Below, piece after piece: positions 1 to 8,620 of a DNA stretch of 64,000 bases (position 1 is the first letter of the stretch; every line of letters starts with the position of its first letter). A model generated the notes under the pieces. The model searched no databases. It was not told the DNA's origin and was given only the letters and a program-made list of their open reading frames with translations. This DNA comes from Opitutaceae bacterium (lineage in GTDB: Bacteria; Verrucomicrobiota; Verrucomicrobiia; Opitutales; Opitutaceae). Both the position numbers and the translations under genes were made by a program. The stretch spans positions 248,001 through 312,000 of the forward strand of contig JAIXWF010000013.1 of assembly GCA_027482185.1 (NCBI GenBank). The letters are read 5' to 3'.

Positions 1-1520
1 GGCACGCGCAGTTCGAGCGAGTGGCGCATGCTCATGACGTCGCTGTCGCGCAGCAGCACATCGGTCATGTACGTGCGGAGCTCCCAGGCACTGGAAATTT
101 CGAAAAGCGCGTCGGGCGGCACTTCCGCGGCGAGCGCGGCGAGGGCGGGATGGAAGGGGCCGGACGAACCCGCGGCGGCCGCCGGCACGAGCAGCGAACC
201 GGCGGCGGCGGAAGGGAAGACGCGGCGCTGGAGGGCGCCGATCTGGTGGGCGGTGCGCGCGGAGCCGAGCAGCTCGGCGAGTTTGCGGCGGCGGGTGTCG
301 CCGTGCTCGAGCCAGCCGACGGCGCGGCTTCGCAGACCCTCGGGCAGGCTGCGCCAGAGCGGGAGCAGACGCGCGAGCCGCGGAAGGTCGCGGAACGACG
401 GATAGCCGCCGAACAATTCGTCGCCGCCGAGACCCGAGAGCGCGACCGTCACGCCGCCGGCCCGGGCCGCGGCGCTGGCGTACCAGGTATTGATGCCGTC
501 GCCGGTGGGCTGGTCGAACGCCGCGCAGATCGGGCCGATGTCGGCGGCGAGCCGCGCGCCGGTGAGTTCGAATTCCGTGTGCAGGGTGCCGAAATGGCGG
601 GCGGCTTCGGCGGCCTCCGGCGCCTCGGAGTAGCCGGCGTCGGGAAACGTGACCGCAAACGTGCGCAGTTGCGTCGCTCCGGTGTGCCGCATCAGGCCGA
701 CGATGGACGACGAATCGAGCCCGCCGGACAGGAAGGCACCGACGGGGACGTCGGCCACGCGATGGGCCCGGATCGTGTCCTCGAGTTTGACGCGCAGCGC
801 GGCGGTGAACTCCGGTTCGCTGCAGCACACGGCGGCGGGATCGGCCGACGGGAAACGCCACGCCCGCCGCAGACTCAGGGTGCCGTCCTTGAACGTTGCG
901 CACTCGCCCGGCTGGAGACTGAGGATGCCGCGGTAGATCGAGCGCGGCGCCGGGACGGCGAGCCAGCCGAGGTAGTCGGCCGCCGCTCCCGGATCGATGG
1001 CCGTCGGGCAAACGCCGGATGCGGCCAAGGCATTGAGCTCGGAAGCGAAGAGCAGGGTCCCGCCGGAAGAACGGTAATACAGCGGCTTGATGCCGAACGG
1101 ATCGCGCGCGAGGAAGAGCGAGCGTTCGCTTTGGTCCCAGACCGCGAAGGCGAACATGCCGCGGAAGCGGGAGACGCAGGCTTCGCCCCAGTGCATGTAC
1201 GCGGTCAGCAGAACCTCGGTGTCGCACTGGGTCCGGAACGTCCAACCGAACGACTGCAGCTCGGCCCGGAGGACCGCGAAGTTGTATAGGGCGCCGTTGA
1301 AGACGACGACGTAACGTCCGTCCGCCGAACGCATCGGTTGCCGGCCGTTTGCAGGATCGAAAATCGCCAGTCGTCGCATGCCCAAGGCCCCGCCGGGGAT
1401 AGGCTGGATCCCTTCGTCGTCGGGTCCCCGATGCACCATTGCATCGCACATCCGTTGCACTGCGACCCGGACTACGTCCGGATGGGCCTGCGGATCAAGC
1501 CACCCGGCGATGCCGCACAT
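1..1520 (-). CDS. asnB: Asparagine synthase (glutamine-hydrolysing), 3' end off window
   Basis: Glutamine-dependent asparagine synthetase, which amidates aspartate with ammonia released from glutamine. The minus-strand frame starts at 1520 with MCGIAGWLD, so Cys2 is the class II glutaminase nucleophile once Met is removed. HRGPDDEG follows near residue 30. The synthetase half shows the PP-loop region VGAFLSGGLDSSS and a later LSGLGGDELFGGYP motif. About 506 codons are visible and the frame is still open at base 1, so the C-terminus lies outside. The start is fixed by the obligate Cys2; I see no strong ribosome-binding site before it. Paralogues of this family often sit in exopolysaccharide loci, but the flanks here do not show that. 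Confidence 0.93.
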   Translation of the reverse strand, partial: MCGIAGWLDPQAHPDVVRVAVQRMCDAMVHRGPDDEGIQPIPGGALGMRRLAIFDPANGRQPMRSADGRYVVVFNGALYNFAVLRAELQSFGWTFRTQCDTEVLLTAYMHWGEACVSRFRGMFAFAVWDQSERSLFLARDPFGIKPLYYRSSGGTLLFASELNALAASGVCPTAIDPGAAADYLGWLAVPAPRSIYRGILSLQPGECATFKDGTLSLRRAWRFPSADPAAVCCSEPEFTAALRVKLEDTIRAHRVADVPVGAFLSGGLDSSSIVGLMRHTGATQLRTFAVTFPDAGYSEAPEAAEAARHFGTLHTEFELTGARLAADIGPICAAFDQPTGDGINTWYASAAARAGGVTVALSGLGGDELFGGYPSFRDLPRLARLLPLWRSLPEGLRSRAVGWLEHGDTRRRKLAELLGSARTAHQIGALQRRVFPSAAAGSLLVPAAAAGSSGPFHPALAALAAEVPPDALFEISSAWELRTYMTDVLLRDSDVMSMRHSLELRV

Positions 1521-1694
1521 ACGGAGTTCGTCGGTCCGACGGGACCGGACATGGCTTCGCCCCGTCGCTTCCGAAAATGCGACCGGGCCGTTGTCGTTGG
1601 GGATACACGCTGACCGAAAAACCCTAGGGTGAGTCCCTTAGGTAACGGAAGCTAATTCCCGGACTTGAGCCCGGATCGGCCGGGGCCGCGAACG

Positions 1695-2234
1695 CTACCA
1701 GCCGATGGATCGGGCGATCTCGGCCGACTTTTCCGGACCGAAGAGGCGCTTCACCAGGGCCAGTCCGAATTCCAACGCCGTGCCCGCGCCGCGCGACGTC
1801 ACGAGGTGGCCGTCCACGACGACGCGTTCGGTGGCGAGAATGTGGGGCAACTCGCCGGCGACGGACGGGTGGGCCGTGTAACGCCGGCCCGCCAGCAGGC
1901 CGGCATCAAGCAGCACGGTCGGGGCCGCACAGATGGCGGCCAACCAACGGCCGGCCGCGGCTTGGCGTTGCAAGGCGGCGCGGAGGGCCGGATCGGCGCG
2001 GAGCAATTTCACTCCGGGACCACCGGGCAGGAGCAAGAGATCGTAGTCCGCGCCGAGGCGATCCGCCAGCAGCGCATCCGCGACGAGCACCATGCCGTTG
2101 CGGCCGGCGACCGTGCGCTCCGGACCGAGGGCCGCGATCGTTACCTCGGCTCCGGCGCGGCGCAGGACGTCGACGGGCGCCACGGTTTCCAGTTCTTCGA
2201 AGCCGGCGGGCAAGGGAACGAGGACGGAGGGCAT
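1695..2234 (-). CDS. DJ-1/PfpI family protein (ThiJ/YajL-like)
   Basis: A 179-aa single-domain class I glutamine-amidotransferase-like protein. The nucleophile elbow AICAAP places the catalytic Cys near residue 106, preceded by the LLLPGGPG strand-turn and an early Glu in LPAGFEELE. Length and motifs match the DJ-1/YajL group, credited with glyoxalase, deglycase or chaperone activity; which applies cannot be read here. No signal peptide, so cytoplasmic. It is divergent from the SDR gene at 2315 and lies 174 bp upstream of asnB on the same strand. Confidence 0.88.
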   Translation of the reverse strand: MPSVLVPLPAGFEELETVAPVDVLRRAGAEVTIAALGPERTVAGRNGMVLVADALLADRLGADYDLLLLPGGPGVKLLRADPALRAALQRQAAAGRWLAAICAAPTVLLDAGLLAGRRYTAHPSVAGELPHILATERVVVDGHLVTSRGAGTALEFGLALVKRLFGPEKSAEIARSIGW

Positions 2235-2314
2235 GCCGGACTTTCAACCCAACGCGACCGCGACCCCAGCTTTTTTCCATCGCCGGGGCCGCGGCGCTCG
2301 CGTCGTCTGACCCG

Positions 2315-3226
2315 ATGCAAGTTGACGCCGCCACCTCCGGACCCGATGCCGGGAAACGTCTCGTGGTTTTCGGCTGCGGCTACGTCGGGGCCGCGGTCGC
2401 GGCGTGGGCGCAGGGGCGCGGGGCGCGGGTGACGGCGTTGACCCGCAATCCGGCGACCGCGGAGACGTTGCGGGCGTCGGGTGTCGAGGTGGTCGTGGCG
2501 GATTTGGCCGCGGCCGATTGGCACGGAGCCATTCCCGGCGGGGCGGACTGGGTGCTCAACAGCGTGAGTTCCGGCGGGGGCGGGATCGAAGCCTACCGCC
2601 GCAGTTATGTGGACGGCACGCGGTCGATCGTCGCCTGGGCGCGCGCGGCGGGCGGCGTCGGCACGCTGGTCTATACGGGAAGCACCTCGGTTTATCCGCA
2701 GGGCGACGGGGCGCGGATCGACGAGACGGCGCCGACGGAGGCGACGGCCGAGCGGCCGGGGCTGTTGCTTGCCGCGGAAGCCGCGGTGTTGGGGGCGGCG
2801 GAGGTGTGCCGGCGGACGTTTGTGTTGCGGCTGGCGGGAATCTACGGGCCGGGGCGGCACCATGTGCTGGACCAATTGCGGAGCGGGGCGGGTGAGATTG
2901 CCGGCGCGGGATCGCACCGGCTGAATTTGGTGCACCGCGACGACATCGTCGGGGCCGTCGCGGCCTGCTTCACGGCGCCACCGGGCGTTGCCGGCGGCAT
3001 CTTCAACGTGGCGGACGACGCGCCGGCGCCGAAGGCCGAAGTGGTCGCGTGGCTGGCGGCGCAGCTCGGCGTGGCAATCCCGCGGTTCACCGGCGAACCG
3101 GCGGGCGGGCGGCGGGCGGTGACGCCGGACCGCATCATCGTGAACCGGCGTTGCCGCGAGGTGCTCGGGTGGCGGCCGGCGTATCCGTCTTACCGCGAAG
3201 GCTACGCGACTTTGTTGTCGCATTGA
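2315..3226 (+). CDS. NAD(P)-dependent epimerase/dehydratase-like SDR (YeeZ-like)
   Basis: A 303-aa Rossmann protein. The nucleotide motif FGCGYVG is at about residues 18-24, followed by an extended-SDR layout with YTGSTSVYP in the middle and LAGIYGPGR and LNLVHRDDI further on. The classical YxxxK pair is not obvious, as in the atypical YeeZ-type group, so a catalytic role is uncertain; it may act on a nucleotide sugar or another small substrate. It is divergent from the DJ-1 gene and 66 bp before ybaB. The ATG at 2315 gives a short N-terminal extension before the Rossmann strand. Confidence 0.8.
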   Translation: MQVDAATSGPDAGKRLVVFGCGYVGAAVAAWAQGRGARVTALTRNPATAETLRASGVEVVVADLAAADWHGAIPGGADWVLNSVSSGGGGIEAYRRSYVDGTRSIVAWARAAGGVGTLVYTGSTSVYPQGDGARIDETAPTEATAERPGLLLAAEAAVLGAAEVCRRTFVLRLAGIYGPGRHHVLDQLRSGAGEIAGAGSHRLNLVHRDDIVGAVAACFTAPPGVAGGIFNVADDAPAPKAEVVAWLAAQLGVAIPRFTGEPAGGRRAVTPDRIIVNRRCREVLGWRPAYPSYREGYATLLSH

Positions 3227-3292
3227 GCGGCGGCGCCGGGCCTGCTCTGCGCTTGTCTCCGTTCCCGCGGAGCAAACTAAATCCCTCCCACT

Positions 3293-3601
3293 ATGGCCGG
3301 ACTTGGCAAACTCGTTAAACAGGCGGAAAAAATGAAGCGCGGCATCGAGGCGTTGCAGACGCAGCTCGAGGCCAAGGAAATCGACGTCGCCAGCGGCGGC
3401 GGCGCCGTGAAGATCAAGGTGAACGGCACGGGCAAGTTTCTCGCCCTGACGCTCGATCCCGAATTCCTGAAGGAAGACCCGAAGCTCATCGCCGACACGG
3501 TGCTGGCCGCGGTGCAGGATGCGGCGAAGCAAGCGAAGGATTACCACGAAGCCGAAATGGCGAAGGTGACCGGCGCGTTCCAGCTGCCGGGCATGTTCTG
3601 A
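3293..3601 (+). CDS. ybaB: YbaB/EbfC nucleoid-associated protein
   Basis: A 102-aa protein starting MAGLGKLVKQAEKMKRG, followed by a VKIKVNGTGKF strand and a C-terminal helix, the size and pattern of YbaB/EbfC. Members are dimeric DNA-binding proteins of the nucleoid. The next gene is recR; ybaB-recR is a conserved bacterial pair linked to recombination repair, which supports both calls. Confidence 0.95.
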   Translation: MAGLGKLVKQAEKMKRGIEALQTQLEAKEIDVASGGGAVKIKVNGTGKFLALTLDPEFLKEDPKLIADTVLAAVQDAAKQAKDYHEAEMAKVTGAFQLPGMF

Positions 3602-3695
3602 GGAATTGCGGAATGCGGATTGCGGGTTGCGGATTTTCAATCCGCCGGCCGCCGCGGTGCATTCCGCGATCCGCAATCCGCAATTCGCGATTGCC
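3602..3695. repeat. CGGATTGCGG-word hairpin element between ybaB and recR
   Basis: The whole 94-bp gap is an imperfect inverted repeat of degenerate words. The left arm (about 3604-3650) repeats GCGGATTGCGG-like units and the right arm (about 3659-3690) repeats CCGCAATCCGC-like units, so the transcript could fold into one long hairpin. It begins directly after the ybaB stop. It stays in frame with recR from an ATG at 3614, but the resulting peptide is low-complexity and unlike RecR. Confidence 0.75.
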
Positions 3696-4292
3696 ATGAC
3701 GCCCTCGTTCGAGCGGCTGCAGCAGCAGTTGAAACAACTGCCCGGGCTCGGCTTTCGTTCGGCCGAGCGCATTGCGTTGCACTTGCTCGTGGAGAAGCCG
3801 GCGCGTTTGCCGGAATTGGTGGCGGCGCTGCAGACGGCCGCGGCGTCGGTGCGGCGTTGTGCCCGCTGCGGCAACTTGGCGGAAGGGGAATGCTGCGGGA
3901 TCTGCGCGGACGAGCGCCGCGACCGCGCCTGCGTGTGCGTGGTGGAGCAGGTGCCGGATCTCGTGGCGATCGAGCGCAGCGCGGCCTTCCGCGGGACGTA
4001 CCATGTGCTGCACGGCAAACTTTCGCCGATCCACGGCGTGCGGCCGGAGGATCTGAACCTGGCGCCGTTGCTCGAACGCATCCGCGGCGGCGAGATCGCG
4101 GAATTGATTCTGGCGCTGCCCAACGACGTCGAGGGCGAGGCGACCTGCCACTATCTCACGGAGCACCTGCCCGCGGGCGGCGCCGTGAAAGTGTCGCGCA
4201 TCGGCTTCGGTCTGCCCAGCGGCGGCGGCGTGCTGTATGCCGACGCGGTGACGTTGAAGAGCGCGCTCGAGGGCCGGCGCGGCTACCGTTAA
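3696..4292 (+). CDS. recR: Recombination protein RecR
   Basis: 198 aa. RecR acts with RecF and RecO to load RecA on gapped DNA. The N-terminal helix-hairpin-helix region carries LKQLPGLGFRSAERIA, followed by a four-Cys zinc finger (CARCGN then CCGIC), and the Toprim domain has VVEQ and ALPNDVEGEATCHYL. The start MTPSFERLQQQL at 3696 matches the family N-terminus. An earlier in-frame start would translate the repeat element and is rejected. Confidence 0.95.
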   Translation: MTPSFERLQQQLKQLPGLGFRSAERIALHLLVEKPARLPELVAALQTAAASVRRCARCGNLAEGECCGICADERRDRACVCVVEQVPDLVAIERSAAFRGTYHVLHGKLSPIHGVRPEDLNLAPLLERIRGGEIAELILALPNDVEGEATCHYLTEHLPAGGAVKVSRIGFGLPSGGGVLYADAVTLKSALEGRRGYR

Positions 4293-4371
4293 GTAACCGG
4301 GCGGTGGCCGACCCGGAACGGATTTGCACTTGCGGGAGAACGGCGACGCGCCAGCATCCCGGGGTCCAAAT

Positions 4372-4446
4372 GCGGGCGTAGTATATCGGCTATTATGTGT
4401 GCTTCCCAAGCATGAGAGGCGGGTTCGATTCCCGCCGCCCGCACCA
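4372..4446 (+). tRNA. tRNA-Gly (anticodon CCC)
   Basis: 75 nt with encoded CCA. Acceptor arm GCGGGCG (4372-4378) pairs with CGCCCGC (4436-4442). The anticodon loop TTCCCAA gives CCC, reading GGG glycine. The T arm GCGGG-TTCGATT-CCCGC is perfect. The anticodon stem uses two G-U wobbles. Confidence 0.95.
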
Positions 4447-4470
4447 ATCCTAAGTCCCCCAAAAACACCA

Positions 4471-4701
4471 ATGAAGAAGTCCATCCAATCCCTCCTCGCC
4501 CTCGCCGTCCTCGCCTTCGCCGGCGCCGCTTTCGCCGCCGACAAGGCCGAGAGCAAGCCCGGCAAGTGCTGCGTGGCCGCCGCCAAAGACGGCAAGGCCT
4601 GCGCCCACGCCTGCTGCGTTGCCGCCAACAAAGAAGGCAACAACTGCACGAAGTGCGGCGGCGCCGGCAAGCTCGAGACCAAGGCCGCGGCCAAGAAGTA
4701 A
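4471..4701 (+). CDS. Small exported Cys-rich protein
   Basis: A 76-aa protein with a clear signal peptide (MKKSIQSLLALAVLAFAGAA, cleavage likely after AFA near residue 22). The mature part of about 54 residues is Lys/Ala-rich and has seven cysteines: CC at 33-34, C44, CC at 48-49, C59 and C62. The paired CC motifs could bind metal or form disulfides. I do not recognise a named family. The start is the ATG 25 bp after the tRNA; upstream in-frame codons run through the tRNA and are rejected. A rho-independent terminator follows. Confidence 0.72.
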   Translation: MKKSIQSLLALAVLAFAGAAFAADKAESKPGKCCVAAAKDGKACAHACCVAANKEGNNCTKCGGAGKLETKAAAKK

Positions 4702-4719
4702 GCGGCGGTTTTCCCTTCG

Positions 4720-4750
4720 AACCGCGCCCTTTGCGGGGCGCGGTTTTTTT
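4720..4750 (+). terminator. Rho-independent terminator after the Cys-rich gene
   Basis: Perfect 10-bp stem AACCGCGCCC / GGGCGCGGTT with a short loop followed by a T run at about 4744-4750. It closes the tRNA-Gly/Cys-rich unit and faces the convergent dxs gene. Confidence 0.85.
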
Positions 4751-4794
4751 GCGCCTGCGCGGCGCGGGGGGCGGGCGTGAGCGAGGATTGCCCG

Positions 4795-4880
4795 GATGGG
4801 AGGGATAGGACGGATGCGACGGATAGGACGGATGGGACCTAGATCATCCGTGGGGTGCCGTGAAATCCGTGGTTGGGAAT
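4795..4880. repeat. GGATGGGAC/ATCCGTGG word repeat in convergent gap
   Basis: About 45 bp of degenerate GGATAGGAC / GGATGCGAC / GGATGGGAC units, then two ATCCGTGG words at about 4846 and 4865. It lies between the small exported gene and dxs, which converge. The rest of the gap (4881-5002) shows no gene and no second repeat. Confidence 0.65.
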
Positions 4881-5002
4881 TCGGCTTCGGGAGGGCCAAG
4901 CCCCGCAGGGGCTGCCGATGGTTTACGGGGAGGCGCGATTCGCCGCGGCGGCCAAGCGGGGCAGGCGATCGCCGCGACCCAAGGCCGCGGCGGAATCCGG
5001 GA

Positions 5003-6940
5003 TCACACGTCGGCCGAGACCGATTCCTGCAGATTGCGCCAGCGGGCGAGCACACGGCGATGGATGTCGTCCGGGGCCAGCCCGTAGGCGGCGCGGAGGA
5101 TTTCCTGGCTGGTGCCGTGCTCGACGAATTTGTCCGGCCAACCGATGCGCTCGACCGCCGTGGGGCAGTCGCCGTCGTGCAGGGCCTCGAGGACCGCGCT
5201 GCCGAAGCCGCCGGCGAGGACGTGGTCCTCCATCGTCACCAAAAGCGGGATACAGGCGGCGTGGCTGAGCAGGAGGGCGCGGTCGAGGGGCTTGACGAAG
5301 CGGGCGTTGACGACGCCGACGGAGAGGCGCTCCTCGGCCGCGAGGCGTTCCGCGAGTTTCAACGCGTCCTGCACCATGGAGCCGAGGGCCCAGATCATGA
5401 TGTTGGAGCCTTCGCGGAGAACCTGCGCGTGGCCGACGGGCAGCACGGCGGGGCGATCCTTGATCTTGGCGCCGGTACCGGCGCCGCGCGGGTAGCGGAT
5501 GAAACCGGGGCCCTTGAGCTGCAGGCTGGTGTGCAGCATGTCGACGAGTTCGTCCTCGTCCTTCGGCTGCATGACGACGGCGTTGGGCACGCAGCGCAGG
5601 TAGGAAAGATCGAAGAGGCCGTGGTGCGTGGGGCCGTCGCTGGGCGAGAGGCCGGCGCGGTCCATGCAGAACGTGACGGGCAGGTTCTGGAGCGCGACGT
5701 CGTGGATGACCTGGTCGTAGGCGCGTTGGAGGAACGTCGAATAGATGGCGCAGACGGGGCGGAAGCCCTTGGTCGCGAGGCCGGCGGCGAAGAGCACGGC
5801 GTGTTCCTCGGCGATGCCGACGTCGAAAAACTGCGACGGCACGGCGGCGGCGAGGTGCGAAAGGCCGGTGCCGCTGGGCATGGCGCCGGTGATGCCGAGC
5901 ACCTTGCTGTCGGCCTGGGCGAAGCGCGTGAGCGCCTGGCCAAAAACATCCTGGTAGTTCGGCGGCGTGCCGGGGGCGGACCGCTTGTTCTCGCCGGTGA
6001 CGGGGTCGAAGGGGGCGGCGCCGTGGAATTTCTCCGGGTGCGCGATGGCGGCCTCGAGGCCCTTGCCCTTCTTGGTCAGCACGTGGACGAGCACGGGCAC
6101 GTCGCAGTGTTTCGCGAACTCGAGGTTCTTCACGAGGCCCTCGAAGTCGTGGCCGTCGACGGGGCCGAGGTAGCGCAGGCCGAATTTCTCGAAGAGGGAG
6201 GACTCGACGAAGAAGTCCTTCGTCTCGCGTTTCCACTTCATGTACACCCGGTTCATCTCCACGCCGGCGGGGAAGCTCTTGAAGAACTCCTCCACGTTGT
6301 GGTGGAGCTTGTTGTAGGTGCGGCTGGTGCTGATCCGGTTGAGGTAGCTCGAGATGGCGCCGACGTTCTTGGCGATGGACCACTCGTTGTCGTTGAGAAT
6401 GACGATGAGGCGTTTGGTGGAACCGACGACGTTGTTGAGCGCCTCGAGGGTGATGCCGCAGGTGAAGGCGGCATCGCCGCAGACGGCGACCACATGCTCG
6501 GAAGAACCGCGCAAATCGCGCGCCGTCGCCATGCCGAGGGCGGCGGAGAGGGCGGTGCCGGCGTGGCCGGCGCCGAACGCGTCGTGCGGGCTCTCGCTGC
6601 GGTAAAGGAAACCGGAGGCGCCGCCGGTCTGGCGGAGCTTGCGGAAAAACTCGCCGCCGCGGCCGGTGAGGAGCTTGTGCACGTAGCCCTGGTGGGCGAC
6701 GTCGAAGACGAACTGGTCCGCCGGCGAATCGAAGACGCGGTGCAGGGCGACCGTGAGCTCGACGACGCCGAGATTGGGGCCGATGTGGCCGCCGTTGCGG
6801 GCGGTGACGGCGATAAGTTCCTCGCGGATTTCCTGGGCGAGCTGCGGCAGCTGGTCGGCGCCGAGGGCTTTGACGTCGGCGGGGCCGCGGATGCCGGCGA
6901 GGAGACGGTGGGGGACGGGAGACGGGGACGATGAAGGCAT
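5003..6940 (-). CDS. dxs: 1-deoxy-D-xylulose-5-phosphate synthase
   Basis: 645 aa, full length for DXS, which condenses pyruvate and glyceraldehyde-3-phosphate in the first step of the MEP isoprenoid pathway. The N-terminal thiamine-diphosphate domain has GGHIGPNLGVVELT and GDAAFT with NDNEWSI downstream. The transketolase-like domain has FCMDRAGLSPSDGPTHHG, and the C-terminal domain is present. It lies 24 bp downstream of xseB on the same strand. xseB-dxs adjacency is common in bacteria, so the two are probably co-transcribed. Confidence 0.97.
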   Translation of the reverse strand: MPSSSPSPVPHRLLAGIRGPADVKALGADQLPQLAQEIREELIAVTARNGGHIGPNLGVVELTVALHRVFDSPADQFVFDVAHQGYVHKLLTGRGGEFFRKLRQTGGASGFLYRSESPHDAFGAGHAGTALSAALGMATARDLRGSSEHVVAVCGDAAFTCGITLEALNNVVGSTKRLIVILNDNEWSIAKNVGAISSYLNRISTSRTYNKLHHNVEEFFKSFPAGVEMNRVYMKWKRETKDFFVESSLFEKFGLRYLGPVDGHDFEGLVKNLEFAKHCDVPVLVHVLTKKGKGLEAAIAHPEKFHGAAPFDPVTGENKRSAPGTPPNYQDVFGQALTRFAQADSKVLGITGAMPSGTGLSHLAAAVPSQFFDVGIAEEHAVLFAAGLATKGFRPVCAIYSTFLQRAYDQVIHDVALQNLPVTFCMDRAGLSPSDGPTHHGLFDLSYLRCVPNAVVMQPKDEDELVDMLHTSLQLKGPGFIRYPRGAGTGAKIKDRPAVLPVGHAQVLREGSNIMIWALGSMVQDALKLAERLAAEERLSVGVVNARFVKPLDRALLLSHAACIPLLVTMEDHVLAGGFGSAVLEALHDGDCPTAVERIGWPDKFVEHGTSQEILRAAYGLAPDDIHRRVLARWRNLQESVSADV

Positions 6941-6964
6941 CGGGTACGGGGGGAGCGCGGACGC

Positions 6965-7243
6965 TCAGGCGTCGTCGCGCACGGCGGCGAATTTCTCGAA
7001 GGCGAGCGAGCCGTCCTTCTGTTTCTTCAATTGTTCGATCTTGAGTTCCGCGTCCTTCAGCCGGGTTTCGCAGACCTTGAGCAACCGGGTGCCTTCCTCG
7101 AACTTCGCGAGCAGTTCGGCCAGCGGCACGTCGCCGGATTCCATCGTTTCCACGATGGACTCGAGCTGGCCGAGGGCGGCCTCGAAGGTGAGTTTGGCAT
7201 CGGATGCTTCCACGGCGGGCACGATGCGCAGCGTGCGGTCCAT
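6965..7243 (-). CDS. xseB: Exodeoxyribonuclease VII small subunit
   Basis: 92 aa from the ATG at 7243, matching the compact XseB helical hairpin: LTFEAALGQLESIVETMESG and then PLAELLAKFEEGTRLLK. XseB supports XseA in degrading single-stranded DNA to oligonucleotides; xseA is not in the window. A GGAAG stretch about 10-14 bases upstream supports this start. An in-frame start at 7345 would add 34 residues absent from the family and overlap the divergent M48 gene. Confidence 0.92.
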   Translation of the reverse strand: MDRTLRIVPAVEASDAKLTFEAALGQLESIVETMESGDVPLAELLAKFEEGTRLLKVCETRLKDAELKIEQLKKQKDGSLAFEKFAAVRDDA

Positions 7244-7356
7244 TTCAAACCATTCTTCCGGGCGGAACGGCGCGGCCGATGCGAACGGTTGGCGCCGCGC
7301 CGGGATTCGGGCGAATTTGGGCTGGCGGAGCGGGCGATTCCGCATGGATTGGGCCC

Positions 7357-8601
7357 ATGGTCCCCGTCCTCACGGTCACGGCGGTGCTGCTCGCGCTGCG
7401 CCTGATCGCCGAACTCGTCCTCTCCGCTTTGAATCGCGCCGAAGTGCGGCGCCATGCCGACGCGCCGCCGCCGGCGGTTGCGGCGATCATGGACGGGGCG
7501 ACCTACCGCAAGGCCGTCGCGTACACGCTTGAGAAATCGCGCTTCGGCGACCTGAGCGGGCTCTTCGACACGCTCGTGCTGGCGCTCGTGCTCTTCGGCG
7601 GCGTGCTGCCGCATTTGTATGCGGAAATCGTGACGTGGAGCGGGCCGGAGACGGTGTGGACGCGCGTGGCGTTCATTTTGATCGCGATGCTGCTGCTGTC
7701 GTTGCCGGCGCTGCCGTTCGAGTGGTGGGAGCAATTCCGCCTCGAGGAGAAATTCGGTTTCAACAAGAGCACGGCCGGCCTGTGGATCGCGGACAAGCTG
7801 AAGGGCACGCTCGTGATGGTGGCGATCGGGTTTCCGCTACTCTGGGTGCTGCTTTCGTTGGTGAACTGGGCCGGGTCCGCGTGGTGGATCTGGGGTTTCG
7901 CGGTGATGTTCGGGTTCCAGATCCTGATGCTGATCCTTTATCCCAAGGTGATCTTGCCGCTGTTCAACAAGCTGACGCCGTTGCCGGAAGGGGAATTGCG
8001 CACGCGGCTGATGGCCCTCGGCGACCGCACCGGCTTCAAGGCGAGCACGATCGAGGTGATCGACGGTTCGAAACGATCTGGCCATTCCAACGCCTATTTC
8101 ACCGGCTTCGGCCGGTTCCGCCGGATCGTGCTGTTCGACACCCTGATCGCGCAACTGACGCCCGAAGAACTCGAGGCCGTGCTGGCGCACGAGATCGGGC
8201 ACTACCGCCGCGGCCATATCCCCAAGCTGATCGCGATGTCGGCGCTGATGCTGTTCGCCGGCTTCGGCGCGATCGCCTGGCTGACGCGGAGCATCTGGTT
8301 CAACGCCGCCTTCGGTTTCCCGCCGGGCGAGATCGCGCCGTCGTTCCTGCTCTTCGGGCTGCTGAGCGGGCTGGTGACCTTCTGGTTCGGGCCGCTGGGC
8401 AACGTGCTGTCGCGGAAATACGAATACGAGGCCGACGCCTTCGCGCGCGACGCGATGGGCGGTCCGGCGGCGATGGTCGGGGCGCTGCGCAAATTGGCGC
8501 AGAAGAACCTGACCAACCTGACGCCGCACCGCTGGTTCAGCGGGTTCTATTACTCGCACCCGACTCTCGTGGAGCGCGAGGCGGCGCTGGCCCGGGGCTG
8601 A
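7357..8601 (+). CDS. M48 family zinc metalloprotease (Ste24/CAAX protease type)
   Basis: 414 aa with several membrane segments in the N-terminal half, then the zinc motif HEIGH in LAHEIGHYRRGH and a downstream EYEADAFA that supplies the third ligand Glu. This matches Ste24-type membrane proteases, which cleave proteins within or near the membrane. The ATG at 7357 begins with a hydrophobic segment (MVPVLTVTAVLLAL); an earlier in-frame ATG overlaps xseB and adds non-membrane sequence. The gene for the exported EEP protein follows by 19 bp. Confidence 0.9.
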   Translation: MVPVLTVTAVLLALRLIAELVLSALNRAEVRRHADAPPPAVAAIMDGATYRKAVAYTLEKSRFGDLSGLFDTLVLALVLFGGVLPHLYAEIVTWSGPETVWTRVAFILIAMLLLSLPALPFEWWEQFRLEEKFGFNKSTAGLWIADKLKGTLVMVAIGFPLLWVLLSLVNWAGSAWWIWGFAVMFGFQILMLILYPKVILPLFNKLTPLPEGELRTRLMALGDRTGFKASTIEVIDGSKRSGHSNAYFTGFGRFRRIVLFDTLIAQLTPEELEAVLAHEIGHYRRGHIPKLIAMSALMLFAGFGAIAWLTRSIWFNAAFGFPPGEIAPSFLLFGLLSGLVTFWFGPLGNVLSRKYEYEADAFARDAMGGPAAMVGALRKLAQKNLTNLTPHRWFSGFYYSHPTLVEREAALARG

Positions 8602-8620
8602 GCGCCGGGACGGCCCGCCC

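Noticed and set aside
21-1289. Long plus-strand ORF over the asnB region
   Set aside because: Antisense to asnB; the minus frame carries all glutaminase and synthetase motifs, while the plus translation is low-complexity Arg/Gly/Glu.
4796-6934. 712-aa plus-strand ORF
   Set aside because: Antisense to dxs and begins inside a word repeat; composition is typical of a shadow frame.
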